Shown: positions 43,859-51,303 of the stretch, one piece after another
How positions within the stretch are numbered: the first letter of the stretch is position 1
Layout: each line of letters opens with the position of its first letter
Origin: Avelusimicrobium sp963660385
GTDB lineage: Bacteria > Elusimicrobiota > Elusimicrobia > Elusimicrobiales > Elusimicrobiaceae
Assembly: GCA_963660385.1 (NCBI GenBank)
Contig: CAVKWQ010000001.1
Coordinates: forward strand, 20,894 to 84,893
Direction of reading: 5' to 3'
Length of the DNA stretch: 64,000 bases
Made by a program: the position numbers and the translations under genes
The notes under the pieces: generated by a model
The model's database searches: none
The model's input: the letters and a program-made list of their open reading frames with translations, nothing else
Told to the model about the DNA's origin: nothing

Positions 43859-44099
43859 GCGTATAGCGGTTCTTTCCGTGAATTATTTAAAAAGGTTTCT
43901 TGTCTGCTAAAAAAGGCCCCCGCCTAAAACAAGAGTCCCCCCTTATAAGGATATGCCTTCCTTTGTGTAAAAATACCCCATAGTACGGCATTTAGGTCGC
44001 TATCTATAAAGGATACCACTCGCGGCAATTTTGCTGCTGGCGGCCTTATAGTACATTAAATTTTCCTAACGATATTTACTGTCCGGGCGGTTTTTAGGC
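43859..44099. other. Intergenic stretch with no recognised feature
   Basis: About 240 bases between the terminators of two convergent genes. I see no tRNA, no convincing open frame and no promoter. A 7-base direct repeat ATAGTAC occurs near 43980 and 44048, with a partly complementary middle, but it is too weak to call a mobile element. Confidence 0.5.
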
Positions 44100-44133
44100 A
44101 AAAAAATACGCCGCCCGGGAGTGGACGGCGTAT
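44100..44133 (-). terminator. Terminator of pyk
   Basis: TACGCCG (44107-44113) pairs with CGGCGTA (44126-44132); on the minus strand a run of T follows. Confidence 0.88.
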
Positions 44134-44151
44134 CAATTAACCAATAATTAA

Positions 44152-45573
44152 TTAGATGTTCATAACGTAGAGCATATTGGTCGTACCGGCTTTACCAAAC
44201 GGAATACCGGCAGTTACTACTACGTTGTCGCCTTCTTTGGCTAAACCTTGGGCGAGGACGGCTTTTTTGGCTTCGCGCGTCATATCGTCAAAGTTCTTCA
44301 AATTGTCAATGACAATCGGCGTTACACCCCATACCACAGCCAACTGGCGGGCGGTGGTTACGTTCGGCGTAAGGGCCAAAATCGGCAAGCCGCCGGCGCG
44401 TTGTTGGGAAGCACGCAAGGTGGTGGAACCGGAATCGGTAAACGTAACGATTACGTTGGCCGTATCCAAGTTGGTGGCCACAATGCCGGCACCCGTGGTG
44501 ATGGCACCTTCTTTGGTGGAATCGTTTTTGCGTTCCAACAAGGAAAGGCCTTTGCGGTAGCGGTGGTCTTTTTCTACGGTTTCAATAATGCGGCGCATCG
44601 TGGTAACGGCTTCCACCGGGTGATCGCCTTGGGCGGTTTCGGCAGAGAGCATTACGGCGTCCACACCGTCGTAAACGGCGGTAGCCACGTCGGAGGCTTC
44701 GGCGCGGGTGGGCATTACGTTGTGAATCATAGATTCCAACATCTGCGTAGCAATGATGACCGGTTTGCCCGCTTTGCGGCAGCCGGAAACAATCTTCTTC
44801 TGCAAGACCGGGACGAGTTCGGGGCTGGTTTCAACACCCAGGTCGCCGCGGGCAACCATTACAACGTCGGTCAAGTCAATAATTTCGCGCAAGTGTTCAA
44901 TGGCGGAGGGTTTTTCAATTTTGGAAATGATGTGCGCTTTGGATTTCATCAAACTGCGCAATTCAATCAAGTCTTCCGGTTCCTGAACGAAGGACAAACC
45001 GATGAAATCGGCGCCCAACATTTCGGCGATTTTCAAATCTTCTTTATCTTTGGCGGTCAACGCGGAAAGCGGCAATTTTACGCCGGGTACGTTTACGCCT
45101 TTTTTGTTGGAAAGTTCGCCGCCCGCAATAACGGTGCAGTCGGCGGTGTCGGCGGTGTGGGCATCCACACGCAAGCGGACTACGCCGTCGTTAAGCAAAA
45201 GTTCCAGGCCGTCTTTCATAGCGGCAAAAATTTCTTTGTGGGGCAGGCAAACGCGGGTCTGGTCGCCGGGTTCCGGGTTCATATCCAAGCGGAATTTGTC
45301 GCCTTCCTTCAAGTGGATGCGGTAATCTTTAAAGGTGCCAACGCGGAGTTTCGGGCCTTGCAAGTCAAACAAGATACCCAAAGTGCAGTTGTATTTCTTT
45401 TCCATCTTGCGGATGTTGGTTACTCTTTCCTGGTATTCAGGCAACGAACCGTGGCTGCAGTTGCAGCGGAACACGGAAACGCCGGCTTTTACCAAGGCTT
45501 CAATGGATTTTTCATCGCTGGTGTCGGGACCGATGGTCGCGACGATTTTGCAAAAGTCAGTATTTTTCGGCAT
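44152..45573 (-). CDS. pyk: Pyruvate kinase
   Basis: 473 residues, standard length. It makes pyruvate and ATP from phosphoenolpyruvate and ADP at the end of glycolysis. Near the N-terminus KIVATIGPDTSDEKSIEALVKAGV is followed by FRCNCSHG, where most enzymes have NFSHG, so a Cys replaces Phe beside the substrate Arg/Asn. FDLQGPKLRVG, the IISKIEKPSAIEHL and MVARGDLGVE active-site segments and TQMLESMIHNVMPTRAE are intact. The allosteric C-terminal domain is present. It is divergent from the tRNA-editing gene. Confidence 0.98.
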   Translation of the reverse strand: MPKNTDFCKIVATIGPDTSDEKSIEALVKAGVSVFRCNCSHGSLPEYQERVTNIRKMEKKYNCTLGILFDLQGPKLRVGTFKDYRIHLKEGDKFRLDMNPEPGDQTRVCLPHKEIFAAMKDGLELLLNDGVVRLRVDAHTADTADCTVIAGGELSNKKGVNVPGVKLPLSALTAKDKEDLKIAEMLGADFIGLSFVQEPEDLIELRSLMKSKAHIISKIEKPSAIEHLREIIDLTDVVMVARGDLGVETSPELVPVLQKKIVSGCRKAGKPVIIATQMLESMIHNVMPTRAEASDVATAVYDGVDAVMLSAETAQGDHPVEAVTTMRRIIETVEKDHRYRKGLSLLERKNDSTKEGAITTGAGIVATNLDTANVIVTFTDSGSTTLRASQQRAGGLPILALTPNVTTARQLAVVWGVTPIVIDNLKNFDDMTREAKKAVLAQGLAKEGDNVVVTAGIPFGKAGTTNMLYVMNI

Positions 45574-45682
45574 AATCTTAATTTTATTTCCTCTATCTAA
45601 CTATATGAGAGGGGCAAATCCCCTTCTGTTATTATTTTATTATTTTTGGAGCGCGTTGTCATTGGTTTATTGTATTAGAAAA

Positions 45683-45711
45683 TTGAAAACGCCCTTTAAA
45701 TTCGCTAAAAT
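45683..45711 (+). promoter_or_regulatory. Leaderless-type promoter of the AlaX-like gene
   Basis: -35 TTGAAA (45683-45688), 17-base spacer, -10 TAAAAT (45706-45711). The ATG is at 45719, only seven bases further, and no Shine-Dalgarno precedes it. Transcription would begin at or within one base of the start codon. Confidence 0.7.
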
Positions 45712-45718
45712 ATACCGT

Positions 45719-46174
45719 ATGGATACGTCTTTGCAGCCTAAAAAAGATTATTTTCCCCCTATGCACACCGCCGAACATATCTTGAACCAGACGATGGTCC
45801 GCCTGTTCGGCTGTGAGCGGAGTTTAACTAACCATATTGAAAAAAACAAATCCAAGTGTGATTATTTCTTGCCGTCGGCTCCGACGGAGGAACAGTTGCG
45901 CGAGGTGGAAGATATGGTAAACGACGTGATTGCCGGGCAACTGCCGGTAACCGCCGAGGAACTCCCCCGCGAGGTGGCGGAAAAAAGTGTGGATTTATCC
46001 CGCTTGCCGCCCGAAGCCGGGAACACCGTGCGTTTGGTGCGCGTGGGCGGGTATGACGTGTGCCCCTGCATTGGCAAGCACGTTACAAACACCCGCGAAA
46101 TCGGGCATTTTAAAATAATCAGTTGGTCGTACCAGGACGGCAAATTGCGTATCCGCTACAAACTAGAAGATTAA
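45719..46174 (+). CDS. Free-standing alanyl-tRNA editing protein (AlaX-like)
   Basis: 151 residues. The zinc-binding editing-domain motifs are present: HTAEHILNQTM (HX3H, near 15) and DVCPCIGKHV (CX3H, near 113). It should hydrolyse mischarged Ser-tRNA(Ala) or Gly-tRNA(Ala) in trans. The length fits the short AlaX-S type without the C-terminal extension. The start is set by the leaderless promoter; the open frame upstream is inside the pyk region. An outer-membrane protein gene starts 14 bases after its stop. Confidence 0.85.
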   Translation: MDTSLQPKKDYFPPMHTAEHILNQTMVRLFGCERSLTNHIEKNKSKCDYFLPSAPTEEQLREVEDMVNDVIAGQLPVTAEELPREVAEKSVDLSRLPPEAGNTVRLVRVGGYDVCPCIGKHVTNTREIGHFKIISWSYQDGKLRIRYKLED

Positions 46175-46188
46175 TCCCCAGGAGAATT

Positions 46189-47061
46189 ATGAAACTTTTG
46201 CAAAAAGCATTACTGCTGGTTGCGTTGGTGTCCTTTTGCGGTGTTTTGCACGCGCAGGACGGCAAACGGGGCTGGCAGATTGAACTAAAAAAAATCGCGC
46301 TTGACGTAACGTCCACCGAAGTAAAACACGCCCAAGAATATAAGGATTTTTCCGACGCGCGCTTGAACGGCGACTCCCAAACCGCCGTGCGCGGAAATTT
46401 GGACGCTATTTCCGACTACCACGCCGAGCATTACTTGTGGACCAACGAACTGCTAATGGACTACGGCCGCACGAAAATCCGCCCCGTGGAAGGCGAAACC
46501 TTAACCAACGAAAACGCCGACAAAATCTTGTTCACCACGGGCTACACGCAACGCTTGTGGAAGGTGGAAAACTTTTTGGGCGGTTTTGAAGCGGGTCCGT
46601 TTGCCAACTTGGGCTACGAAACCGAATTTACCAAGCCTGACAATGCCCCCCGCACCCGCATTTTGCGCGGCACGGCCGGTGTAAAAATGTTTGAAGGCAA
46701 ATACTTAAAGAGTTTGTTTGCCGCGGTGGTGGGCGAGCGCGATTTTACTTACAGCCCCAATTCCACCAAACTGGCTTGGGAAGCGGGTTTTAAGATTGAG
46801 CAGCCCGTGCGCGAGGGCGTAACGGCCAAATATTCCGCCCTGTTCCGCGATTATTTAAGCGAATCCGAAAAACGCCCGACTGACTTGGATTACGAATTTA
46901 CCGCCGATGCGCGCCTGGAAGTAGCCCTGTATAAGAACTTATATTTGGCTCCGTTTATCAGTTATTACACGGCGCAGGCTAAATACTTTGGCACCCGCGG
47001 CGAAAATATTTATGTAGGCGTGTCGTTATCGTTTAGCCACATTTTTAAAGAAGCCAAATAA
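46189..47061 (+). CDS. Outer-membrane beta-barrel protein (DUF3078-like)
   Basis: 290 residues from ATG 46189 (AGGAG upstream). A signal peptide (MKLLQKALLLVALVSFCGVLHA) is followed by alternating amphipathic strands. AEHYLWTNELLMDYGRTKI, YSALFRDYLSES and LYLAPFISYYTAQAKYFG alternate aromatic and polar residues as in porin-like barrels. The pattern resembles DUF3078 proteins. The last residues are SFSHIFKEAK and not a terminal Phe. It is probably co-transcribed with the AlaX-like gene and a bidirectional terminator follows. Confidence 0.75.
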   Translation: MKLLQKALLLVALVSFCGVLHAQDGKRGWQIELKKIALDVTSTEVKHAQEYKDFSDARLNGDSQTAVRGNLDAISDYHAEHYLWTNELLMDYGRTKIRPVEGETLTNENADKILFTTGYTQRLWKVENFLGGFEAGPFANLGYETEFTKPDNAPRTRILRGTAGVKMFEGKYLKSLFAAVVGERDFTYSPNSTKLAWEAGFKIEQPVREGVTAKYSALFRDYLSESEKRPTDLDYEFTADARLEVALYKNLYLAPFISYYTAQAKYFGTRGENIYVGVSLSFSHIFKEAK

Positions 47062-47078
47062 GCGGTAATTTTACCCAT

Positions 47079-47109
47079 AAAAAACCCCGGTCATCAGCCG
47101 GGGTTTTTT
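47079..47109. terminator. Bidirectional terminator between convergent genes
   Basis: CCCCGG (47085-47090) pairs with CCGGGG (47098-47103), with six A before and six T after. Confidence 0.92.
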
Positions 47110-47124
47110 ACATATCTCTTGTCC

Positions 47125-48009
47125 TTAACGGAGGAAGCCGCCTCTGTCAAATTGGTTGGTCCAACTGGTATGCGGACGGGTAGTTCCTGCGTTGATTTTT
47201 TCCACGATTTGGCTCAGCGATTCCGGGCCGTATTCTCCGTGGATATGGACGTCCAAAATGTCTTCGGCCGGGATGTCCACATACGAGTAATAAATCGTCT
47301 TGGTGGAGTTCAAGGTCGGGTCCTTGCCCGATTCCATCGTCGGTTTGCGTTTGACCACGAACACTACGCCGATACCGTCTTTTTTATAGCCGCTTTGAAA
47401 GATATAGTGGCTGGCTTCGTTGTAGGAGGAGGACAAACTGACCGCCGCCCCTCTTTCATCCGTGCCAATATTCCATTTGGAATCCTTGGGCGAAAAGCCC
47501 TTCTTTAAGATAGCCGCCAATTCTTCGGGCGTAATATTCATCCCGCGGTAAAGCACTTTATCGGAATTTCTACCCGGCTGATAAATCATTTGCGGTCTGT
47601 TTATGTACGGCTCAATGCGGCGCATATAAAAGCCCTCAATATAGTTTTCCGGCAAGTGATAAGACGCCAATATCGCGTCGCGGTGCGTTTTAATATCGCT
47701 AATCCAAGATTGCTGCGGGGTAATCCCGGCGGCGCGCTGCTGGGCTAATTGGTGTTGGATTTGTCTGGCTTTTTTATCCACGGCCACTCTTAATTGGGTA
47801 ACCGGCAGTTGGATGACCTTGCCCTTAAATTGCGGATTATTATAAGGTACTTTTACTTTAATGCCCGGGACAGCCCCCTTGGGAATAGTACCCGCAGGCA
47901 ATTTGAAGACCTTTATTTTCGTAGGCTTTATAGGAAGCCTCTGCGCCTGCACATAAGGCGCGATAGCCGCACAAAGAAGCGTAGCGAGAAGTATGTTGAT
48001 GTATTTCAT
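47125..48009 (-). CDS. Exported protein with ADP-ribosyltransferase-like fold, catalytic Glu not found
   Basis: 294 residues. A signal peptide (MKYINILLATLLCAAIAPYVQA) is followed by a Lys/Pro/Val-rich linker (about 25-75), similar in style to the linkers of the 37528 and 49857 products. The C-terminal half resembles enterotoxin-A-type ADP-ribosyltransferases: VLYRGMNITPEELAAILKKG (the Arg), GAAVSLSSSYNEASHYI (the STS-like strand) and VDIPAEDILDVHIHG (cf. GIPxxxI). The Glu normally about seven residues before IP is absent (TKTIYYSY), so activity is doubtful unless another Glu serves. A surface or toxin-like role is inference. A hairpin and a small ORF precede it. Confidence 0.6.
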   Translation of the reverse strand: MKYINILLATLLCAAIAPYVQAQRLPIKPTKIKVFKLPAGTIPKGAVPGIKVKVPYNNPQFKGKVIQLPVTQLRVAVDKKARQIQHQLAQQRAAGITPQQSWISDIKTHRDAILASYHLPENYIEGFYMRRIEPYINRPQMIYQPGRNSDKVLYRGMNITPEELAAILKKGFSPKDSKWNIGTDERGAAVSLSSSYNEASHYIFQSGYKKDGIGVVFVVKRKPTMESGKDPTLNSTKTIYYSYVDIPAEDILDVHIHGEYGPESLSQIVEKINAGTTRPHTSWTNQFDRGGFLR

Positions 48010-48043
48010 TTTGTTTTATCCTTTTATGTTGAGTAAATTTGCT

Positions 48044-48082
48044 AAAAATAAAACCCCGGACTTTTTTAATAGTCCGGGGTTT
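48044..48082 (-). terminator. Strong hairpin with T tract upstream of the 47125-48009 gene
   Basis: AACCCCGGACT (48052-48062) pairs with AGTCCGGGGTT (48071-48081); on the minus strand TTTATTTTT follows. It ends whatever is transcribed from the right, most simply the 53-codon ORF at 48102-48263. It lies only about 40 bases before the ADP-ribosyltransferase-like gene, so it could also act as an attenuator. Confidence 0.75.
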
Positions 48083-48101
48083 GAAAAAATAAAAAATATA
48101 A

Positions 48102-48263
48102 TTACAATACTGCGGGTTCCGGACTTAAACTATTTTCAATCATAATGGTAAATAGATTCATCATAGAAAATAGATTAAATAGACCGGAAGCAAAAACGAC
48201 CGTCTTCTTTGCAGAAGCGGAAATGGAAATAGAAATCATAGTCCAAAGGTTTTTGCTTTTCAT
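48102..48263 (-). CDS. Possible small hydrophobic protein (53 aa)
   Basis: An ATG at 48263 opens 53 codons ending TAA at 48102. The product begins MKSKNLWTMISISISASAKK and has a hydrophobic, Met/Phe-rich stretch to about residue 42. On the minus strand TTGTAA, a 17-base spacer and TACACT lie just upstream, with ten bases to the ATG and no Shine-Dalgarno. A strong terminator follows 20 bases after the stop. Promoter, ORF and terminator together make a compact unit. It could be a small membrane protein, a leader peptide for the next gene, or a small RNA with a chance ORF. Confidence 0.35.
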   Translation of the reverse strand: MKSKNLWTMISISISASAKKTVVFASGLFNLFSMMNLFTIMIENSLSPEPAVL

Positions 48264-48327
48264 AGATACAGATAGTGTATATTATTTTTAAAAAAATTAC
48301 AACATTTTTTTATTTTTTCTTGCAAGT

Positions 48328-48678
48328 TTATTTTTGTCTTGTAAAAATTTGTGTTTCTTCTCCGTCGGCAGACAGTACCAACTTATCATCCGTCAACTCT
48401 TTAATATTATACTGCAAATTTACCTCAATCGTTTGGCCGTTGCCTAAACTTTTGCCAGTAAGAACGAGCGTATTTCCGTTTTGGCTCCACGTTTCATACG
48501 TTAGGGTAGCCATATTTACGGACGAGGCTTTCCCCCCTTTTTCAAGCGTTATTCCTTGCATTTCGCCCGAGGATAAGCCCGGAATAGGCTGGACCCAAGT
48601 TCCCTCAATGGCAGGCGCTTTGGCGCAGGCAAAAGCCGTTAAAGCAAGTACAGCACACATCAACATTTTTTTTAGCAT
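48328..48678 (-). CDS. Small exported lipocalin-like protein, possible lipoprotein
   Basis: 116 residues. The N-terminus MLKKMLMCAVLALTAFAC is a signal sequence. The Cys at 18 could be lipidated, though TAFAC is a poor lipobox. The body IEGTWVQPIPG, then ITLEKGGKASSVNMATLTYETW, NGNTLVLTGKSLGNG and LVLSADG is the pattern of small lipocalin-like envelope proteins (GxW near the start, then short strands). Ligand and role are unknown. It is monocistronic, downstream of the gapA terminator. Confidence 0.7.
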   Translation of the reverse strand: MLKKMLMCAVLALTAFACAKAPAIEGTWVQPIPGLSSGEMQGITLEKGGKASSVNMATLTYETWSQNGNTLVLTGKSLGNGQTIEVNLQYNIKELTDDKLVLSADGEETQIFTRQK

Positions 48679-48715
48679 AAATCACATTACCTAACCGCAC
48701 AAGCGGTTTTTCCAT

Positions 48716-48745
48716 AAAAAAGAGGGCCCCCTTGCGGGAACCCTC
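48716..48745 (-). terminator. Terminator of gapA
   Basis: GAGGG (48722-48726) pairs with CCCTC (48741-48745), extended by CCC/GGG inside; on the minus strand six T follow. Confidence 0.88.
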
Positions 48746-48762
48746 TCTTGTAACAAATAAGA

Positions 48763-49773
48763 TTATTTGTTCACGGAAGCCATATGGGCGATCAAATCAA
48801 GCACTTTGTTGGAGTAGCCGATTTCGTTATCGTACCAAGATACGACTTTCACAAACGTGTCGGTCAAAGCGATACCGGCTTTGGCGTCAAAGATAGACGT
48901 AAGCGGGCAGCCCAAGAAGTCGGAAGACACGACGGATTCGTCGGTGTAACCCAAAATACCTTTGAGTTCGCCTTCGGAGGCTTCCTTCATCGCTTTGCAG
49001 ATTTCTTCATAGGTGGCCGGTTTAGCCAAGTTTACGGTGAGGTCAACCACGGACACGTCCAAGGTCGGCACGCGCATAGACATACCGGTCAATTTGCCGT
49101 TAAGTTCAGGAATTACTTTACCTACGGCTTTGGCAGCGCCGGTAGAAGACGGGATGATGTTGCCGGAAGCGGCACGACCGCCTCTCCAATCCTTCATAGA
49201 AGGACCGTCAACCGTTTTCTGGGTGGCGGTGGTGGAGTGTACGGTGGTCATCAAACCTTCTTTAATACCGAACTTGTCGTTCAAAACTTTGGCGATAGGG
49301 GCCAAGCAGTTCGTGGTGCAGGAAGCGTTGGAAACGAATTGGGTACCTTTTTTGTAGGTTTTTTCGTTTACGCCGACTACGAACATCGGGGTAGCGTCTT
49401 TGGACGGAGCAGACATTACCACATATTTGGCGCCGGCTTTAATGTGGGCCTGCGCTTTTTCCTGGGTGAGGAACAAACCGGTGGATTCTACTACATATTC
49501 GGCGCCCACTTTATCCCAAGCCAATTCTTCGGGGTTTTTGCAAGCGGTTACGCGAATTCTTTTGCCGTTGACGATGAGTTCGGATTTTTCAACGTCCGCT
49601 TCCACGGTGCCGTTAAATTTGCCGTGCATCGTATCGTATTTGAGCATATAAGCCAAATAGTCAACCGGGCACAAGTCGTTGATGCCTACGATTTCAATAT
49701 CTTTGCGTTCTTGCGCCGCGCGGAATACGAAGCGACCGATGCGGCCAAAACCGTTAATACCAACTTTAATCAT
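48763..49773 (-). CDS. gapA: Glyceraldehyde-3-phosphate dehydrogenase
   Basis: 336 residues from ATG 49773 (MIKVGINGFGRIGR) with GGAGGG upstream; a longer frame to 49791 begins inside that ribosome site. It oxidises glyceraldehyde 3-phosphate with NAD and phosphate in glycolysis. The catalytic Cys is in SNASCTTNCLAP and the His in the HSTTATQKTVDGPS segment. SWYDNEIGYSNKVLDL is canonical. It is monocistronic with a strong terminator. With pyk and the sugar-phosphate carrier it gives this segment a glycolytic character. Confidence 0.98.
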   Translation of the reverse strand: MIKVGINGFGRIGRFVFRAAQERKDIEIVGINDLCPVDYLAYMLKYDTMHGKFNGTVEADVEKSELIVNGKRIRVTACKNPEELAWDKVGAEYVVESTGLFLTQEKAQAHIKAGAKYVVMSAPSKDATPMFVVGVNEKTYKKGTQFVSNASCTTNCLAPIAKVLNDKFGIKEGLMTTVHSTTATQKTVDGPSMKDWRGGRAASGNIIPSSTGAAKAVGKVIPELNGKLTGMSMRVPTLDVSVVDLTVNLAKPATYEEICKAMKEASEGELKGILGYTDESVVSSDFLGCPLTSIFDAKAGIALTDTFVKVVSWYDNEIGYSNKVLDLIAHMASVNK

Positions 49774-49856
49774 ACTGTTTACACCCTCCATAGATTTTTT
49801 ACTTCTGTAAATATTTTACTATTTTTTGAGCCGTTCGTGTACCCCGTTAAATAGGG

Positions 49857-51236
49857 TTAGTCAAGCGGCACGTCAATTTTATCAACTCTTCTGGTAGCGG
49901 GATTATATACCGCTTGCCGTTTTTTGATTAATTTTTGTTCCTGCAAATCGTAAACATACGTTGTTTTAATGCTGTGGTCGGAACTGGTGCGCCCTTCAAT
50001 AAGGGCCTGCCCGTCTTTATCCCACAGCGCGCGGCGCGTGGTTAATTGCAAATAGCGGCCCTCGGGCTTATCCGCAATCGCTTTTTTGATTTTGCTGTAT
50101 GAAAATTTGCTTTCAAACGTCAGGTTTTTAATGGCTTTTTTGTTTTCATCCAGCAAGGAGCCCGCCGTCAGGTATTCGTCTATATCCATATCAAAAATGG
50201 GTTTATCGTCAAAATAAAAGGGAATTTTGGCTACGCCATTGTTGTGGTAGGCTTCCACCAATTTATAAAGATAATGCGCGTGCGTGGCGTAGGCAACATC
50301 CTTGCCGGGGTCTTCGGCGTTATGGACGCTCCCCGTGTGGATGCCCACCAGTTCGCCCTTGTCGTTTAACACGGCGCTGCCGCACAGGCCGGGGCGTTTT
50401 TCAGCCGGCATAGAAATCGTCGTGCGGATAGAAATAGGCGTTACCCCCACTACCCTGCGTTCCGGAATAGCGGCCGCGGAGGAGTGCGTAAAACCCTTGG
50501 AAAGCAAATTATTATCCAAATAAGGGGTTGCCCCGCTAATGGAGTAAGGAGCCAAAAGAGGCTCAATATCTGCCGGGAATTTGACTAACGCCATATCCAG
50601 CATACTTTGGGGTGAATAGGCCACCACTTCTACGGTTGCCTCGTGCGGCAAACCGTTTTTATAGACAATGGCGGTAAAGGTTTTATGCAAGGCATCTTTT
50701 TCGCCGGACGAGGTGGCAATAGCGTGCGTGGCGATGACGCCATAAACCTCGTTCTTCCCGTTATAGGGGATAGAAACCACTGTGCCGGAAAAAATGTTCG
50801 TACCGTTCACACTGGCCGCCGCCTCTTCCGATTCTATTGCCTGAAAGATATAGGCGTCTTTCGGGATAACCTCGGTAGCCAAAATATTTTTAAGGCGCAG
50901 GTTTTCCTGCTGTAACTGTTGGAGTTTGGAGAGGGCTTCTTGTAATTGGGACTTGCTTGGAACCCCGGAAAGATTAGCCGGGACCGTCGGCGCGAGGTGG
51001 GGCAAAGCCGGGGTGGCCGGAATAAGCGGGGCCGTAGGGAAAGTAACCGCCGAGGGAATTTTTACCTTAGTCGGTAAGGCAACAGACGGCAATCGGCTGA
51101 CGGCTCTTGCCGAGGCCTTAGACACTTGGGTTACGGCGCGGGTTCCGCGGCTAACCGCTGTTCCCTGCGCATCCGCCGGAGCGGGCACCAAAACAGAGAA
51201 TAAAAAAGCAAAAGTTAAAAAGATATATTTTTTCAT
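49857..51236 (-). CDS. Exported chymotrypsin-fold protease with a Cys in place of the nucleophilic Ser
   Basis: 459 residues. A signal peptide ends ADAQ. A Pro/Val/Ala-rich linker (about 30-95) and a short Leu/Gln coiled coil (about 97-115) lead to a trypsin-like domain. It has VYGVIATHAIA (His), MLDMALVKF (Asp) and RPGLCGSAVLNDKGELVGIHTG (nucleophile segment). The usual G-x-S-G is G-L-C-G, as in viral 3C-like cysteine proteases, so a His-Asp-Cys triad is likely. A C-terminal extension of about 120 residues follows. The -10 box TAGAAT is six bases before the ATG and no ribosome site is seen, so the mRNA is probably leaderless. A GGCC element precedes the promoter. Confidence 0.8.
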   Translation of the reverse strand: MKKYIFLTFAFLFSVLVPAPADAQGTAVSRGTRAVTQVSKASARAVSRLPSVALPTKVKIPSAVTFPTAPLIPATPALPHLAPTVPANLSGVPSKSQLQEALSKLQQLQQENLRLKNILATEVIPKDAYIFQAIESEEAAASVNGTNIFSGTVVSIPYNGKNEVYGVIATHAIATSSGEKDALHKTFTAIVYKNGLPHEATVEVVAYSPQSMLDMALVKFPADIEPLLAPYSISGATPYLDNNLLSKGFTHSSAAAIPERRVVGVTPISIRTTISMPAEKRPGLCGSAVLNDKGELVGIHTGSVHNAEDPGKDVAYATHAHYLYKLVEAYHNNGVAKIPFYFDDKPIFDMDIDEYLTAGSLLDENKKAIKNLTFESKFSYSKIKKAIADKPEGRYLQLTTRRALWDKDGQALIEGRTSSDHSIKTTYVYDLQEQKLIKKRQAVYNPATRRVDKIDVPLD

Positions 51237-51242
51237 ATTTAT

Positions 51243-51303
51243 ATTCTAACACTTGTGCCCGGCGCTAACAAGGGCCAAAGGGCCTATTTCGCCTTGGGCC
51301 CAT
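51243..51303 (-). promoter_or_regulatory. GGCC palindromic element, copy D, with promoter of the Cys protease gene
   Basis: On the minus strand TAGGCCCTTTGGCCC (51272-51286) directly abuts -35 TTGTTA (51266-51271), followed by a 17-base spacer and -10 TAGAAT (51243-51248). The core overlaps the stop codon of the upstream GT87 gene, and GGGCCCAAGG (51291-51300) inside that gene forms the other arm. The element thus lies partly in coding DNA. Confidence 0.65.

Noticed and set aside
43976..44055. Possible small mobile element with ATAGTAC direct repeats
   Set aside because: Seven-base repeats and weak internal complementarity, no second copy seen; chance is likely.
44248..45600. Plus-strand open frame of 450 codons opposite pyk
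   Set aside because: Shadow of the pyruvate kinase gene: compositionally a reverse complement with abnormal Phe/Gly/His/Gln content.
48784..49854. Plus-strand open frame of 356 codons opposite gapA
   Set aside because: Antisense shadow of GAPDH with no start signal or homology.
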